Below, one piece after another: positions 21,124-21,778 of a stretch of 21,778 bases of DNA (positions are counted from its first letter, which is position 1; the number at the start of each line of letters is the position of its first letter). Position numbers and translations under genes: made by a program. The DNA comes from Chloroflexi bacterium UBA4736 (GTDB lineage Bacteria > Chloroflexota > Dormibacteria > Dormibacterales > Dormibacteraceae): contig DHIW01000087.1 in the NCBI GenBank assembly GCA_002404015.1, positions 60,020 to 81,797 of the forward strand, given 5' to 3'. Under the pieces are notes generated by a model. That model searched no databases and was not told the DNA's origin. It was given only the letters and a program-made list of their open reading frames with translations.

Positions 21124-21756
21124 TCAGACTGCCGGGGTGGTATCACGGTGCGCCGGTGGCGCAGGAACCACGAGGCCGGCCACCGAACCCAGCGCCCCCA
21201 GCACGAATCCGCTGAGGATCAGCTGATGAGGCGGCAGGGTGAGCATATTCATGGAGGCGCCCATTTCCAGCGCGTGAGTCTGATGCCACAGCAAATCCCA
21301 AACGCTGGCCACGGCCACCATCACCACGCCGAGCGCCGCGGCCAGCCGCCAGGCCGTGACTGGCGAAAGCCTGAGCCAGCGCCAGGCCGCCCACCCCGCG
21401 AGCAGGACGATGGGCACATATAAGCCGACGGCGCTTCGGGTCATGCCGAATTGCATAAAGGCAGCCATTAATTGGCTGTGGCGGGCGGTCACCATCAGAA
21501 CGAATGGGCCAAAGCTGATCAGCACCATGAGCCCTATGAGCGCGTAGAAGGCGAAGATCTCGGTGCGACCGATCTTGGCCCAGCTGGTGAAAGCCAGCAC
21601 CCCGATCGCCAGCAGCCCACCGACATCGATGACGAGATGCGGAGCTTGATTGCTCAAGCCGACGAAATGCTCGTGCCAATCCCACAGCGTGCCCGCGACG
21701 CCCATCAGGTACGCCGCCAATAAGAGGTGGATTGGCGACGGTCTTAACGAGCGCAT
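21124..21756 (-). CDS. Polytopic membrane protein with repeated WD-x-His and PH motifs, function unknown
   Basis: A 210-aa protein with about six membrane helices, ATG start at 21756. Two halves carry similar blocks: TLWDWHEHF followed by APHLVID near the N-terminus, and SVWDLLWHQTH followed by LPPHQLIL near the C-terminus. The matched Trp-Asp, His-x(1-2)-His and Pro-His residues suggest an internal duplication and a metal or haem site within the membrane. I recall similar WD...WH...PPH membrane proteins near copper and redox genes, but cannot name a family. It is convergent with the DUF2752 gene, with stops adjacent. A palindrome lies just upstream of its start. Confidence 0.7.
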   Translation of the reverse strand: MRSLRPSPIHLLLAAYLMGVAGTLWDWHEHFVGLSNQAPHLVIDVGGLLAIGVLAFTSWAKIGRTEIFAFYALIGLMVLISFGPFVLMVTARHSQLMAAFMQFGMTRSAVGLYVPIVLLAGWAAWRWLRLSPVTAWRLAAALGVVMVAVASVWDLLWHQTHALEMGASMNMLTLPPHQLILSGFVLGALGSVAGLVVPAPPAHRDTTPAV

Positions 21757-21762
21757 CTAGTG

Positions 21763-21775
21763 GACCGTAACGGTC
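21763..21775. promoter_or_regulatory. Palindrome GACCG-TAA-CGGTC upstream of membrane gene
   Basis: A perfect 5-bp inverted repeat with a 3-bp centre, 6 bp before the ATG at 21756 on the minus strand. No Shine-Dalgarno is seen between it and the start. It could be an operator; it differs from the TACTA-type repeats. The window ends 3 bp later, so the rest of the promoter cannot be judged. Confidence 0.35.
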
Positions 21776-21778
21776 ATT

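Noticed and set aside
1..21778. CRISPR array, rRNA or insertion sequence
   Set aside because: I saw no regularly spaced repeats of array type, no rRNA-like stretch and no transposase. The only mobility gene is the tyrosine recombinase.

Overview
The window is GC-rich (about 80% G+C in samples of the first gene) and uses many GTG and TTG starts. It carries actinobacterial-style genes: Lhr helicase next to Nei glycosylase, a PdhA/PdhB pair, and an N-terminally extended NPPY methyltransferase. It most likely comes from a soil-type Chloroflexota/Ca. Dormibacterota or deep actinobacterial genome. This placement is inferred from gene content only; no marker gene is present.

Layout: (1) 1-4843: repair pair, a 5'-truncated lhr and an overlapping nei-type glycosylase. 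(2) 4834-6847 (minus): the two E1 subunits of a pyruvate/branched-chain 2-oxoacid dehydrogenase, followed by two unrelated methyltransferases (6868-7635 plus, 7809-9293 minus). (3) 9382-10390: a two-gene unit of a Tat-signal beta-barrel protein and an Hcp-like (type VI tube family) protein, with no other type VI genes. (4) 10583-14143: a cobalamin-dependent acyl-CoA mutase operon (B12 subunit, PaaK-type CoA ligase, large subunit). The large subunit carries the active-site residues of 2-hydroxyisobutyryl-CoA mutase rather than methylmalonyl-CoA mutase. A decayed amidase start follows it. (5) 14450-15701: tRNA-Pro(GGG) and a tyrosine recombinase, the usual anatomy of a genomic-island edge. (6) 15917-21756: a less GC-rich cluster for thiol and probably copper redox chemistry outside the cytoplasm. 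It holds two CcdA-type electron carriers, a glutaredoxin-like protein, a membrane-anchored redoxin, a TlpA thioredoxin, a Sco1-TlpA fusion, a DUF2752 protein and small or polytopic membrane proteins.

The most notable item is the redoxin at 17094-17732. Its frame is interrupted by one TGA exactly where the first cysteine of a CxxC motif should be (giving UGAC in protein), and a perfect 7-bp hairpin follows 14 nt downstream. It is read here as a selenoprotein. TGA is an ordinary stop elsewhere in the window, including at the end of this same gene. An inverted repeat, TACTA-N8-TAGTA, lies in the promoter regions on both sides of the second ccdA gene and probably co-regulates the cluster.

Working model: CcdA proteins bring electrons across the membrane to the selenoredoxin, TlpA and Sco1-TlpA proteins, for peroxide or disulfide reduction or for CuA/cytochrome maturation. 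The mutase operon would activate a branched hydroxy acid to its CoA ester and rearrange it to a linear 3-hydroxyacyl-CoA.
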